Shown here: positions 1 to 7,582 of the stretch, one piece after another
Numbering within the stretch: the stretch's first letter is position 1
Layout of the letters: every line of letters begins with the position of its first letter
Origin: a bacterium
GTDB lineage: Bacteria > Electryoneota > RPQS01
Direction: 5' to 3'
Assembly (NCBI GenBank): GCA_023382385.1
Contig: JAHDVH010000002.1
Coordinates: forward strand, 62,001-126,000
DNA length: 64,000 bases
Translations under genes and position numbers: made by a program
The notes under the pieces: model-generated
The model's database searches: none
The model's input: the letters and a program-made list of their open reading frames with translations, nothing else
Told to the model about the DNA's origin: nothing

Positions 1-491
1 ATCAACTCGACTTCACCGGACACATTGATCACGGCGTGATAGAACACGACATCACGGTTGCGGTAGAGCGCTGTGCCCGCAATCTTCCTTTCACCAAGCG
101 CAATATCCGAAATGCCGCGATGCGCAAGTCCTCCGACACCGATTCTCTCAAACGCGTCGCACACGGCCTTGTTGAACAGCACGAAGTAATCCTTGGATTG
201 AATCTGTTTGCGGCCATAGAGCGCGCACGATAGGCACCACATGTCGGGTGACAACACGACCGAACATCCCCCGGATCTGCGCTTATAAACGGGCAGGCCG
301 TCCTCCTCGACAGCTGCTTCATTCAACTCCAGTTCGCTCTTCGACCCGCTCCCAATCACCACGCACGTGTGCTCCGGCACCCACAGCAGGAAACGCCCGG
401 CGGAATCGTCGGGCGTCAAGAGCGTACTGTCCTGAAGGTTGTAGTCTTTGGTCTGCACCGGTGTGGCGGAGGCAATCCGCCAGTCATTCAC
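1..491 (-). CDS. lipoate-protein ligase A family protein (C-terminus cut by window edge)
   Basis: Attaches lipoate (or octanoate) to the lipoyl lysine of E2-type proteins. Reading minus from a GTG at 491 gives an open frame of 163 codons to the window edge. It carries the BPL_LPL signature: a substrate-binding RRSGGCSVV segment at about residues 71-79 (family RRxGGGxV) and, further on, DIALGERKIAGTALYR, matching the LplA/LipM K-I-x-G-x-A-x-R segment that holds the catalytic lysine. There is no in-frame ATG before the conserved region, so GTG is the start; it overlaps the TAG of the upstream acyltransferase by one base (TAGTG), implying translational coupling. Co-expression with the E2 it would lipoylate makes functional sense. 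Ligase versus LipM-type octanoyltransferase cannot be told apart from this fragment. Confidence 0.85.
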   Translation of the reverse strand, partial: MNDWRIASATPVQTKDYNLQDSTLLTPDDSAGRFLLWVPEHTCVVIGSGSKSELELNEAAVEEDGLPVYKRRSGGCSVVLSPDMWCLSCALYGRKQIQSKDYFVLFNKAVCDAFERIGVGGLAHRGISDIALGERKIAGTALYRNRDVVFYHAVINVSGEVEL

Positions 492-1876
492 TACAGCATC
501 AAAATATTCGTCGGGTCGGCCAGCATCAACACCAAATCGTTGACGAACCGCGCGCTGTCGCCGCCGTCCACGATGCGATGATCAAACGACAAACTCAGCG
601 GCTGAATCCAGCCCTTCGCGATCTGATCGTTGAGGATAACCGGCTTCTGCAGGATGCGGCCGGTGCCAAGGATCGCAACTTCGGGATAGTTGATAACCGG
701 CACACCGAAATTCCCATTCAGACTGCCGTAATTCGTAATCGTGAAGGTCCCGTCGCGAATTTCATCGAGCGTCAGTTTGCGTTCGCGTGCGCGATTGGAA
801 AGATCCTCAATTTCGCGGGCAAGTTGCAGGATACCCTTCTGATCTGCGTTCTTGATGTTCGGCACGACCAATCCGTCCGGCGTATCCACCGCCAAGCCGA
901 TATTGTAATACTGTTTGTAGACCACGCGGTTGCGCTCGAGATCGAGGGTTGCATTGAGCTTCTTATGTTTGCGCAGCGCGACACACACGGCCTTAATGAT
1001 AAACGGCAGATAGGAGAGTTTGACGCCTTCGCGCTCAAGTTCCTTGTTCTTTTGCGCGCGCAAGGTGACGAGCTTCGAGACTTCCACCTCGTCGAGCGAG
1101 GTGGCGTGCGGAGCGGTGTATTTCGACTGCGACATGCGGTTGGCAATCGTGCGGCGCAATTGTGAGAGTTCTTCAATCTCCACCGGCCCGGGATACTCAC
1201 CCGGAACGCTTGCGGGAGCGACCTTTGGAGCAGCAGGGGCGGCAGCCTGTGTCTTCACCTGTCCTGCACTGACTGTTGCGGGCGCACTTCCGCTCGCTGC
1301 GGCAGCTTCGATATCCTGCTTCATCACGCGTCCGCCGGGCCCCGTGCCTTGTATCTTGCTGATATCAACGCCCATCTCGACGGCCATCTTCCGCGCGACC
1401 GGAGTGGCAATCACCTTTGCACCCTGTGACGCGCCGTTTACGGGAACGTCCGCACGTCCTTCGTTCGTGGAGGGCAGCACTTCGTCGCCGACTGGAATTT
1501 GTCCGACCACGCCGTACATGCCGTCTTCGTCCGTAGAGGCGGTTTTCTCTTTGGCCAGCGTCGGCGAACTGTGCTGCGTGGCAAAGTTCTCGTGATACGC
1601 TTCCGTTGGCGGCGGCGTGCTGAAGCTCACATCTTCTCCCTTGCCAACGATGACGGCGATCACCTGACCGACGTGCACGATCTCGTCCACCTTGCCGTTC
1701 GTCTGCGCGAGTTTGCCGGTTTGCGGAACGGGAATATCGGTCACGACCTTGTCGGTCTCGACTTTCAGCAGCGGATCGCCTTCCTTGACTTCGTCACCGG
1801 GCTTATGATACCACTCGAGGATCTTGCCTTCGTGGATACCTTCGCCGATGTCGGGGAATTGGAAATTGAAGGGCAT
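491..1876 (-). CDS. 2-oxoacid dehydrogenase E2 (dihydrolipoyl acyltransferase)
   Basis: Core E2 of a pyruvate or branched-chain 2-oxoacid dehydrogenase complex; transfers the acyl group from lipoyl-lysine to CoA. The 461 residues show one lipoyl domain (about 1-80, with the lipoylated Lys43 in VETDKVV), a peripheral-subunit (E1/E3) binding domain around 150-190 (ATPVARKMA, GTGPGGRVMKQDI) and the catalytic acyltransferase domain to the end with the active-site motif DHRIVDGG near the C-terminus. Linkers are Ala/Pro/Ser-rich as usual. It lies 16 bp downstream of E1beta and overlaps the lipoate ligase start. Substrate class (pyruvate or branched-chain) is not decided by sequence alone. No E3 (lipoamide dehydrogenase) is in the window. 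Confidence 0.95.
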   Translation of the reverse strand: MPFNFQFPDIGEGIHEGKILEWYHKPGDEVKEGDPLLKVETDKVVTDIPVPQTGKLAQTNGKVDEIVHVGQVIAVIVGKGEDVSFSTPPPTEAYHENFATQHSSPTLAKEKTASTDEDGMYGVVGQIPVGDEVLPSTNEGRADVPVNGASQGAKVIATPVARKMAVEMGVDISKIQGTGPGGRVMKQDIEAAAASGSAPATVSAGQVKTQAAAPAAPKVAPASVPGEYPGPVEIEELSQLRRTIANRMSQSKYTAPHATSLDEVEVSKLVTLRAQKNKELEREGVKLSYLPFIIKAVCVALRKHKKLNATLDLERNRVVYKQYYNIGLAVDTPDGLVVPNIKNADQKGILQLAREIEDLSNRARERKLTLDEIRDGTFTITNYGSLNGNFGVPVINYPEVAILGTGRILQKPVILNDQIAKGWIQPLSLSFDHRIVDGGDSARFVNDLVLMLADPTNILML

Positions 1877-1892
1877 ATCTATAGTCTCCTGC

Positions 1893-2876
1893 TTACACCT
1901 GATAGTCTGCGAGCCTGCGGCAGTAATAATGCACGCGCTCGGGGGTGGGGCAATACAAGTCTTCGGAACGCGGCAGCGGTGGAATCGTGTCGTTGCCGCA
2001 CAGCCTCATCGGCGGAGCTTCGAGATACTCAAAACACTTTTCGTTCACCAGCGCAATCAGCTCCGCCGCGACGCCAAAACTCTTCGGGCCTTCCTGCACA
2101 ACGAGCAGTCGTCCGGTCTTCTTCACGGACGCGACGATTGTATCCCAATCCATCGGGTAGATTGTGCGCAGGTCGATCAGCTCGACGCTGATGTGATCCT
2201 TCTCTAAAAACTCCAGCGCCTTCCGGCAAACGTGCATCATCGCACCATAAGAAATGACGGTCATATCGCGGCCGTCTTTCTCAACTTTCGCCTTGCCGAT
2301 GGGAATGCGGTAGAGCCCGTCGGGCACTTCCTGCTTCATCGCGCGATAGAGCCGCTTGGGTTCCTGATAGATGACGGGATCGTTATCCTCAATTGCGGAG
2401 ATCATCAAGCCCTTTGCGTCATACGGCGTCGAGGGAATCACAACTTTCAGCCCGGGGATGTGCGCGTACATCGCCTCCATCGCTTCTGAGTGCATTTCGA
2501 GCGCCTTCACGCCGCCGCCATAGGGGAAGCGAATCACGGCGGGTACGTGCCGCTGACCTCGCGTGCGGTAGCGATAGCGGGAGATGTGCGTGATAATCTG
2601 ATTCATTGCGGGATAGACGAAACCGTCAAACTGCATTTCGGCGACGGGACGCAAGCCCAGCACAGACATCCCGATACAGGCGCCGATGATAGAGGATTCG
2701 GCCAGCGGCGTATCGAACACGCGCTTCACGCCGTGCTTCTTTTGCAGATGTTCGGTCACGCGAAACACGCCACCCTCAACACCGACGTCTTCGCCAAAAC
2801 ACAGCACGGACGGATCGTCCGCCAGCTTCACATCCAGCGCGTTGTTTAGCGCCTGCACCATCGTCATTACGGGCAT
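1893..2876 (-). CDS. 2-oxoacid dehydrogenase E1 beta subunit
   Basis: Beta chain of the heterotetrameric thiamine-diphosphate decarboxylase E1. The 327 residues match the usual family length. Visible hallmarks are the N-terminal FGEDVGVEGGVFRVT segment (its Glu contacts the ThDP aminopyrimidine in the family), DTPLAESSIIGACIGMS, and the transketolase C-terminal domain beginning around residue 200. It sits 33 bp after E1alpha and 16 bp before E2, so the three are surely one transcript. Pyruvate versus branched-chain substrate remains open; general similarity is to the Bacillus-type PdhB/BkdB group. Confidence 0.95.
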   Translation of the reverse strand: MPVMTMVQALNNALDVKLADDPSVLCFGEDVGVEGGVFRVTEHLQKKHGVKRVFDTPLAESSIIGACIGMSVLGLRPVAEMQFDGFVYPAMNQIITHISRYRYRTRGQRHVPAVIRFPYGGGVKALEMHSEAMEAMYAHIPGLKVVIPSTPYDAKGLMISAIEDNDPVIYQEPKRLYRAMKQEVPDGLYRIPIGKAKVEKDGRDMTVISYGAMMHVCRKALEFLEKDHISVELIDLRTIYPMDWDTIVASVKKTGRLLVVQEGPKSFGVAAELIALVNEKCFEYLEAPPMRLCGNDTIPPLPRSEDLYCPTPERVHYYCRRLADYQV

Positions 2877-2909
2877 GGATTGCTCCTATCTTCAGTTTTC
2901 ATTTTCTGA

Positions 2910-4073
2910 TTACTTTCCTCTCCGGCTCTGCCACGCCAGGAACGCTTCGAGATCATGCTTCTGCTCTTCGAGCGAATTGGTGAGCTGCTCGTACTGGTGC
3001 TCAAAGAGTTCGGGAATCGGATTCGGTCCAAGCCCGACGACGTGCGACACGATTTCATCAATCTTCACGGCACACTCTTCTTCAAACGCCGTCTCCTGCT
3101 TCTCGCTCCAGAGCTGCTTCTCCAGCAGATACTTCTTGACGCGGATCAGCGGATCGCGCGGCTCCCAGATCTTTTCTTCTTCACTCGTGCGGTATTTCGT
3201 CGGGTCGTCTGAAGTCGTGTGCGCACCCATGCGGTAGGTCACGGCTTCGATCAGAACGGGACCGTTGCCCGCCCGTGCGAAATCCACAGCTTCCTTCGTG
3301 GCACGGTAGACCGCAAACAGGTCGTTGCCGTCCACCTGAATCCCGGGCATGCCGAAGCCCACGGCTTTTTGTGCAATCGTGGCTGCCTTGGTCTGCAATT
3401 CACGCGGGACGCTGATCGCATACTGATTGTTGTTGCAGAAGAACACGCACGGGCACGAGAACACTGCCGCCCAGTTCAACCCTTCCGAGAAGTCTCCTTC
3501 TGACGTGCCGCCGTCCCCGAAGTAACAGAGCACGACCTGATCAAGGCCTTTGTAGTTGATGGCGTGGCCGATTCCCGCGGCGTGGGGAATCTGCGAAGCG
3601 ATCGGCACGGAAGTCGGCAGGCTGTTCACACCTTCCGGCATGACTGCTCCGCTCTCCAGACCAAGATACCACTTGTAGACCGTTTCTACCGGCCAGCCGT
3701 GCCACATATACGCGCCGATTTCGCGGAAGGCGGGCACCAGCCAATCATCCTTGCGCAGGGCCATTGCGGAACCGACTGCGGAGGCTTCCTGACCGCGGTT
3801 GACCGGCAGCGTATAGAGCTTGCCTTGCCGCTGCAGGTTGACGGCCTTCAGGTCCACAAGCCGCGCATACTTCATCATCTTGTAGCCTTCGAGCAGGAAA
3901 TCTTCGTCAAACTCAGGCATCCATTCCGGGTGCAGGACCTTTCCAGAGGGGTCCAGAACTTCGAGCTTCTTGCCTGAAGTTGCATGAAAAGCCTCGAACA
4001 GAGAGGACGTGCCTTTGCCATTCACCTGCCCGTTGCCTTTTTCGGTCTTTTTGGTCTTAATCTCCGTGGCCAT
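2910..4073 (-). CDS. 2-oxoacid dehydrogenase E1 alpha subunit
   Basis: Catalytic alpha chain of E1, 387 residues. It has the ThDP/Mg-binding motif starting GDGGTSEGDF and ending with CNNNQYAIS, and the phosphorylation-loop-like region MGAHTTSDDPTKYRTSEE typical of PDH/BCKDH alpha chains. The SVPRELQTKAATIAQKA stretch and overall layout resemble Gram-positive PdhA. The N-terminal 25 residues are Lys/Gly/Asn-rich and unstructured. First gene of the operon; the AT-rich 290 bp upstream presumably holds the promoter, though I found no convincing hexamer pair there. Confidence 0.95.
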   Translation of the reverse strand: MATEIKTKKTEKGNGQVNGKGTSSLFEAFHATSGKKLEVLDPSGKVLHPEWMPEFDEDFLLEGYKMMKYARLVDLKAVNLQRQGKLYTLPVNRGQEASAVGSAMALRKDDWLVPAFREIGAYMWHGWPVETVYKWYLGLESGAVMPEGVNSLPTSVPIASQIPHAAGIGHAINYKGLDQVVLCYFGDGGTSEGDFSEGLNWAAVFSCPCVFFCNNNQYAISVPRELQTKAATIAQKAVGFGMPGIQVDGNDLFAVYRATKEAVDFARAGNGPVLIEAVTYRMGAHTTSDDPTKYRTSEEEKIWEPRDPLIRVKKYLLEKQLWSEKQETAFEEECAVKIDEIVSHVVGLGPNPIPELFEHQYEQLTNSLEEQKHDLEAFLAWQSRRGK

Positions 4074-4364
4074 CAGATCAAACCCTTATATGAAATTAAA
4101 CAAATATTTAGCTAATTGTACGAACGTCCATCCAGTTCAGTTAATATAAGGTTTTTGCTCAGGATAGCAAGAAGGCATGAATATATTTTGATGTAAAACG
4201 ATTTAATGTTAAATAAAAGAGAAATCAGGAGATTTTGTTGGTCGCGCGGTTGACGAAGTGCCCACAAGAGAAACAGAAATCCCCCAGTGAACCGGCTTGC
4301 AGTTCGACTGAGGGACTCTTGAATCCAAGTGCGGCCTGAGCCGCGACTTCAGATCATTGTGCCG

Positions 4365-4853
4365 CTATTTGAAGCTGCCGTTCACGATCGGGAAAACGGG
4401 GAACCATCCACCCTTCTTGATGATATTGACCAGACCGATTTGCAGACCGTTCGTGGACTGCGCAAAATTCACCAGGCCAAATTGCAAACCCACATACTCG
4501 TTCGCTTCGTTGTAAAGGCCGTATTGCAAGCCGGTGAACGTGCCACCCTTGTCGATGTTCACCCAGCCCCACTGAATTCCCGCGCCGCCCTGATTAGCAA
4601 GATTGACGAATCCGTATTGAATCCCTTGCATCTGACCAGTGGCATGATTGCCAAGGCCGACGTCGAGGCCGGTGACGTTGGCGTTCTTGCCGTAGATCAA
4701 GTTCAGGCGCAGGCCCGTGATGCTCTCGCTGTTCTTGAAGATCTGCACGGGATCGACGAGTGCCAGATTGACTGGCTTATCGCCCGCCTGCGCCGCCGTG
4801 GGCAGAATGAGCGCAACACTGAATAACAGTACCGCATATAGTGCTTTTGTCAT
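4365..4853 (-). CDS. LA_2272-type surface repeat protein
   Basis: A 162-residue exported protein. Residues 1-23 form a signal peptide (hydrophobic LLFSVALILPTAA, cleavage after AQA). The remainder is built of short degenerate repeats of the form GLQxGLVN / GIQYGFVN / GLQFGLVN, about 16-18 residues apart, the pattern of the LA_2272 surface-repeat family described from Leptospira. Function is unknown; a short beta-repeat fold at the cell surface or in the periplasm is inferred. It stands alone between the dehydrogenase operon and the chitinase, both on the same strand. Confidence 0.65.
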   Translation of the reverse strand: MTKALYAVLLFSVALILPTAAQAGDKPVNLALVDPVQIFKNSESITGLRLNLIYGKNANVTGLDVGLGNHATGQMQGIQYGFVNLANQGGAGIQWGWVNIDKGGTFTGLQYGLYNEANEYVGLQFGLVNFAQSTNGLQIGLVNIIKKGGWFPVFPIVNGSFK

Positions 4854-4960
4854 GGGTGTTCCTTCGTTTGGAAACGTTACCTTCGTGAAACTGGACCACT
4901 AAAAGTAACAACTCTCAATTTCATAAACAACCGTCCAAAGCACAGGTTTCTAACCGAATG

Positions 4961-6385
4961 TTATTCACATGTAACAAAATACACGCGCATCCCGTCGGCG
5001 GGCAGGGGCAGCACGGTGCTGGTTGCGGGTGTGGTGGCCTCGATGGTGTAGTCCTGCGGCGCGGAGTTCATGTCGTTGCTCGACCATATCTTATACTGTG
5101 TCGCGCCAGCGACGGGGTGCCAACGCAAGTAGAGCGAGTCCTCTGCAAACGACATCACCAGAGATCCCGGCGCGTCGAGACCGTTCTCGAATTCATCGTA
5201 CAAGGCCGCGAGCAATTCGCCGTCGCGATCCGCCGCAAGCTCCCAGAACATCGCGCCTCCGAGCAATTCACTCAAAACATAGCGCGCCTTCTCGCGAATG
5301 GACGCCGTGTCGTCATAACTGATCATCACGTGCGACGCCGGATTGTACAGCCACGGCACGCGCGAAGCGTCACTCCAGTATCGCGTGTAGCCGTTTAGGT
5401 TGACGTAGTTCTCCTTGAGCTGCCAATAGTCGAACATCCCGTTTTCCCACGTGCCGAACGGGGACACGCCGGAAAAGGACGCGTATAGCCCGTTATTCAC
5501 GTTCGCGACGTTGCCGAAACCGCGCCCGTAAAACGCCATCCCCGCCGAAAGTTTCTCGCGCGGAAATCCGCCAGCTATGTAGGCTTGCATCGCCGCGTCG
5601 AGATTTGCGGACGTGTGCGCTGGTTCGGGAAACGGATCGAGCGAATCGGCGTAAAGCGGCGAGTTGAATCCCGTGAACGGACTCCATGGCCCTTGAAAAT
5701 CGTAGGTCATCACGTTGATAAAATCAACGGCTTGGGCAAGCTGCGGCAACTCAAGATTTGCCACATGATCAAGTCCCGCCGATGTCGCGAGTGTGAGCAG
5801 ATACGGCCGCCCGTATAGTGTTTCGAGCGAATCAAGTTTGGCCCGGATACGCTGACAGAGCAGCGTGAGGTTCGCGCCGTCTTCCGGGCGATGCTCGACG
5901 TCCCAATCCCCGCCGAACACGGGATACTCCCAGTCGAGATCCACGCCGTCGAAGCCGTGCTCAATGACGAATTGTGCACACGAATTGGCGAACAGCTCTC
6001 GTGCTGCAGGCGTCGCGGCGGCGTCAGAGAAATTTTCACTCCATGTCCAACCGCCGACCGAAATCAATGTTCGCAAATGCGGGTGCTGCTCTTTCAGAAG
6101 TCTCAATTGGTGAAAGTTCCCGCGCTCACAGCCGGGATCCCAGCAATCGCCGGGATAGAAACGGTCAATATCGGCGTACGCGTCGCCGAGCACAACTTGA
6201 CCGCCGCTGATATTCGCGAACGCGTAGTTGATGTGCGTGAGCTGCTCGGCGGGAATATCCGTGACAAAATAGCTGCGCGCGTAAATCGCCCATGACGGAT
6301 AGTAGCCGACGATGCGCTGCGCCTCTGCAATCATAGGAACCAGCAAACACGCAACGAGCAGATATCTATTCAGGTGTAACCGCAC
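4961..6385 (-). CDS. GH18 chitinase, exported
   Basis: Glycoside hydrolase family 18; hydrolyses beta-1,4-GlcNAc polymers with retention through substrate-assisted catalysis. 474 residues from a GTG at 6385. Signal peptide about 1-22 (RYLLVACLLVPMIAEA). The barrel starts at RIVGYYPSW; strand 3 has SVGGWTW and strand 4 the catalytic DGVDLDWEYP motif with the acid Glu153. Further barrel motifs are INVMTYDF, KLSAGMAFYGRGF and GAMFWELAADRDGEL. After about residue 395 comes a short Fn3-like module ending in YFVTCE. No chitin-binding module and no T9SS sorting tail are visible, so ordinary Sec export is inferred. Monocistronic. Confidence 0.93.
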   Translation of the reverse strand: MRLHLNRYLLVACLLVPMIAEAQRIVGYYPSWAIYARSYFVTDIPAEQLTHINYAFANISGGQVVLGDAYADIDRFYPGDCWDPGCERGNFHQLRLLKEQHPHLRTLISVGGWTWSENFSDAAATPAARELFANSCAQFVIEHGFDGVDLDWEYPVFGGDWDVEHRPEDGANLTLLCQRIRAKLDSLETLYGRPYLLTLATSAGLDHVANLELPQLAQAVDFINVMTYDFQGPWSPFTGFNSPLYADSLDPFPEPAHTSANLDAAMQAYIAGGFPREKLSAGMAFYGRGFGNVANVNNGLYASFSGVSPFGTWENGMFDYWQLKENYVNLNGYTRYWSDASRVPWLYNPASHVMISYDDTASIREKARYVLSELLGGAMFWELAADRDGELLAALYDEFENGLDAPGSLVMSFAEDSLYLRWHPVAGATQYKIWSSNDMNSAPQDYTIEATTPATSTVLPLPADGMRVYFVTCE

Positions 6386-6506
6386 AATGTCTCATCAAAT
6401 CTGTCACAATTTTCACTCGTGATTCACCAGAGTCAAACGATTCAGCGGCGTATGAAGACTCGTGTAACCGCATGAAGGCTGTTCCAACAGCGCATGTATC
6501 ACATCA

Positions 6507-6839
6507 TCATTCGCGGGTTGCCGACCGCCAAGTCCCTGCGTCTCTTCTGAGGCGATCCAACTCTTTCCAGTGATTCTCAATCGCGTCGCGGCCGGATTCG
6601 GTTAAGCTGACCAGCGTGTTCGGCTTCCTGCCGATGAATTGTTTGGTGATGGTAATCAGTCCGCCAGCTTCGAGTTTGGAGAGATGGCTCGAGAGGTTGC
6701 CCTTCGAAAGTCCGGTCAGGCTGTTCAGATAGAGAAAGTCAGCAGACTGACAGGCCGCCAACGCGGTGAGAATCGCGAGCCTTGACGAGTCGTGAATAAG
6801 CCGGTCGAGCTCGGCAATCTGCTTAAACGGCTCCGACAT
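6507..6839 (-). CDS. winged-helix transcriptional regulator
   Basis: A 110-residue small DNA-binding protein. The segment DRLIHDSSRLAILTAL, then LYLNSLTGLSKGNLSSHLSKLEAGGLITITK, is a winged helix (recognition helix SKGNLSSHLSKLE) followed by the wing and LTESGRDAIE, as in the HTH_27/PadR-ArsR-like group. I chose the ATG at 6839 because AAAGGTGG precedes it; an ATG at 6857 would add six residues. The gene overlaps the 3' end of the membrane-protein gene by 17 bp, so the two are one unit and this regulator very likely acts on the TTGCAA operator at 7441-7469. Confidence 0.85.
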   Translation of the reverse strand: MSEPFKQIAELDRLIHDSSRLAILTALAACQSADFLYLNSLTGLSKGNLSSHLSKLEAGGLITITKQFIGRKPNTLVSLTESGRDAIENHWKELDRLRRDAGTWRSATRE

Positions 6840-7416
6840 CTTCGGCCACCTTTCCACCCAGTGTGCGCGTGACCAGCAGATGATCAGACAGTCCGCCGAA
6901 GATCATCGCCGTGCCGGCCAGCATCCACGTCACAAACCCGCGCTCCAGAAACGGCGAGCCGGCCGGCCAGTCCCGCACTCCGATGAAGAGATTCAGCGCA
7001 ATCATCGCCAGCGCAATCCATAAATAGTGCGCACGCCATTGCCGCCCCACCATCCAGAACTGCAGCAGAAACCACAGCGCAAAGATCACCGGCATCACGA
7101 ACGGCCGCGTCCCCAGATACTTGTCAATCAGCAGTCCGCCAATCAGAGCGGGAAATGCCAGGAGGCTCCAAGCGGTCGGACCGTAGCTGCGTTTTGCGCC
7201 CATCACGGTGCCAAAGCGACGCATGTAATACCACGAGACACCGAGGAATCCCAGTAAACCCAGCGGCAGCACACAGGCCAGCAGCCAAATCTGAGGAATC
7301 ACTCCAATTTGCTCGAGCGCAATGGCAAAGCACACGACGCCCCAAATCACCCAGCGCAACCCGTGAAGCTCATAATACTGCTCAGTCACGAACTTGATTT
7401 GTTCAAGGCTTGTCAT
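6823..7416 (-). CDS. multi-pass membrane protein paired with winged-helix regulator
   Basis: 197 residues with about five or six hydrophobic helices (WVIWGVVCFAIALEQI, IWLLACVLPLGLLGFLGVSW, AWSLLAFPALIGGLLID, PFVMPVIFALWFLLQFWMV, YLWIALAMIALNLFIGV, VTWMLAGTAMIFGGLSDH). No enzyme motif was recognised. The start at 7416 is set by GAGGAG seven bases upstream and because the promoter at 7457-7485 would lie inside a longer reading frame that begins at 7533. Membrane partners of this kind commonly accompany small winged-helix regulators, but the function is unknown. Confidence 0.8.
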   Translation of the reverse strand: MTSLEQIKFVTEQYYELHGLRWVIWGVVCFAIALEQIGVIPQIWLLACVLPLGLLGFLGVSWYYMRRFGTVMGAKRSYGPTAWSLLAFPALIGGLLIDKYLGTRPFVMPVIFALWFLLQFWMVGRQWRAHYLWIALAMIALNLFIGVRDWPAGSPFLERGFVTWMLAGTAMIFGGLSDHLLVTRTLGGKVAEDVGAV

Positions 7417-7440
7417 TTCTATCTCCTCGTTTAGTTTGCG

Positions 7441-7485
7441 TTGCAAACTTGTTTGCAATATAGTTGCAAAGGAGGCAAATGTCAA
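7441..7485 (-). promoter_or_regulatory. sigma70 promoter overlapped by three TTGCAA operator boxes
   Basis: On the minus strand, -35 TTGACA (7480-7485), a 17-bp spacer and -10 TATATT (7457-7462). Overlaid are three self-palindromic TTGCAA boxes at 7441-7446, 7453-7458 and 7464-7469, about one helical turn apart; the first two form an exact 18-bp palindrome TTGCAAACTTGTTTGCAA. The boxes cover the -10 and the expected start point, the geometry of a repressor site. Autoregulation by the winged-helix protein is inferred. Confidence 0.85.
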
Positions 7486-7582
7486 GCAGATAGTTTCAAG
7501 ATATCTTAATAAAATAAAATAACTTACAATCAAGAGCGTTCAAAAGAGAGGCATCACAAGCTGTCCGAGTTCAGAGCAGTGG

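Noticed and set aside
248-1165. Long plus-strand frame opposite the E2 gene
   Set aside because: It is antisense to a gene with complete lipoyl and acyltransferase motifs and resembles no protein.
7417-7533. Longer start for the membrane protein
   Set aside because: It would place the consensus promoter and operator inside the coding region; GAGGAG supports 7416.
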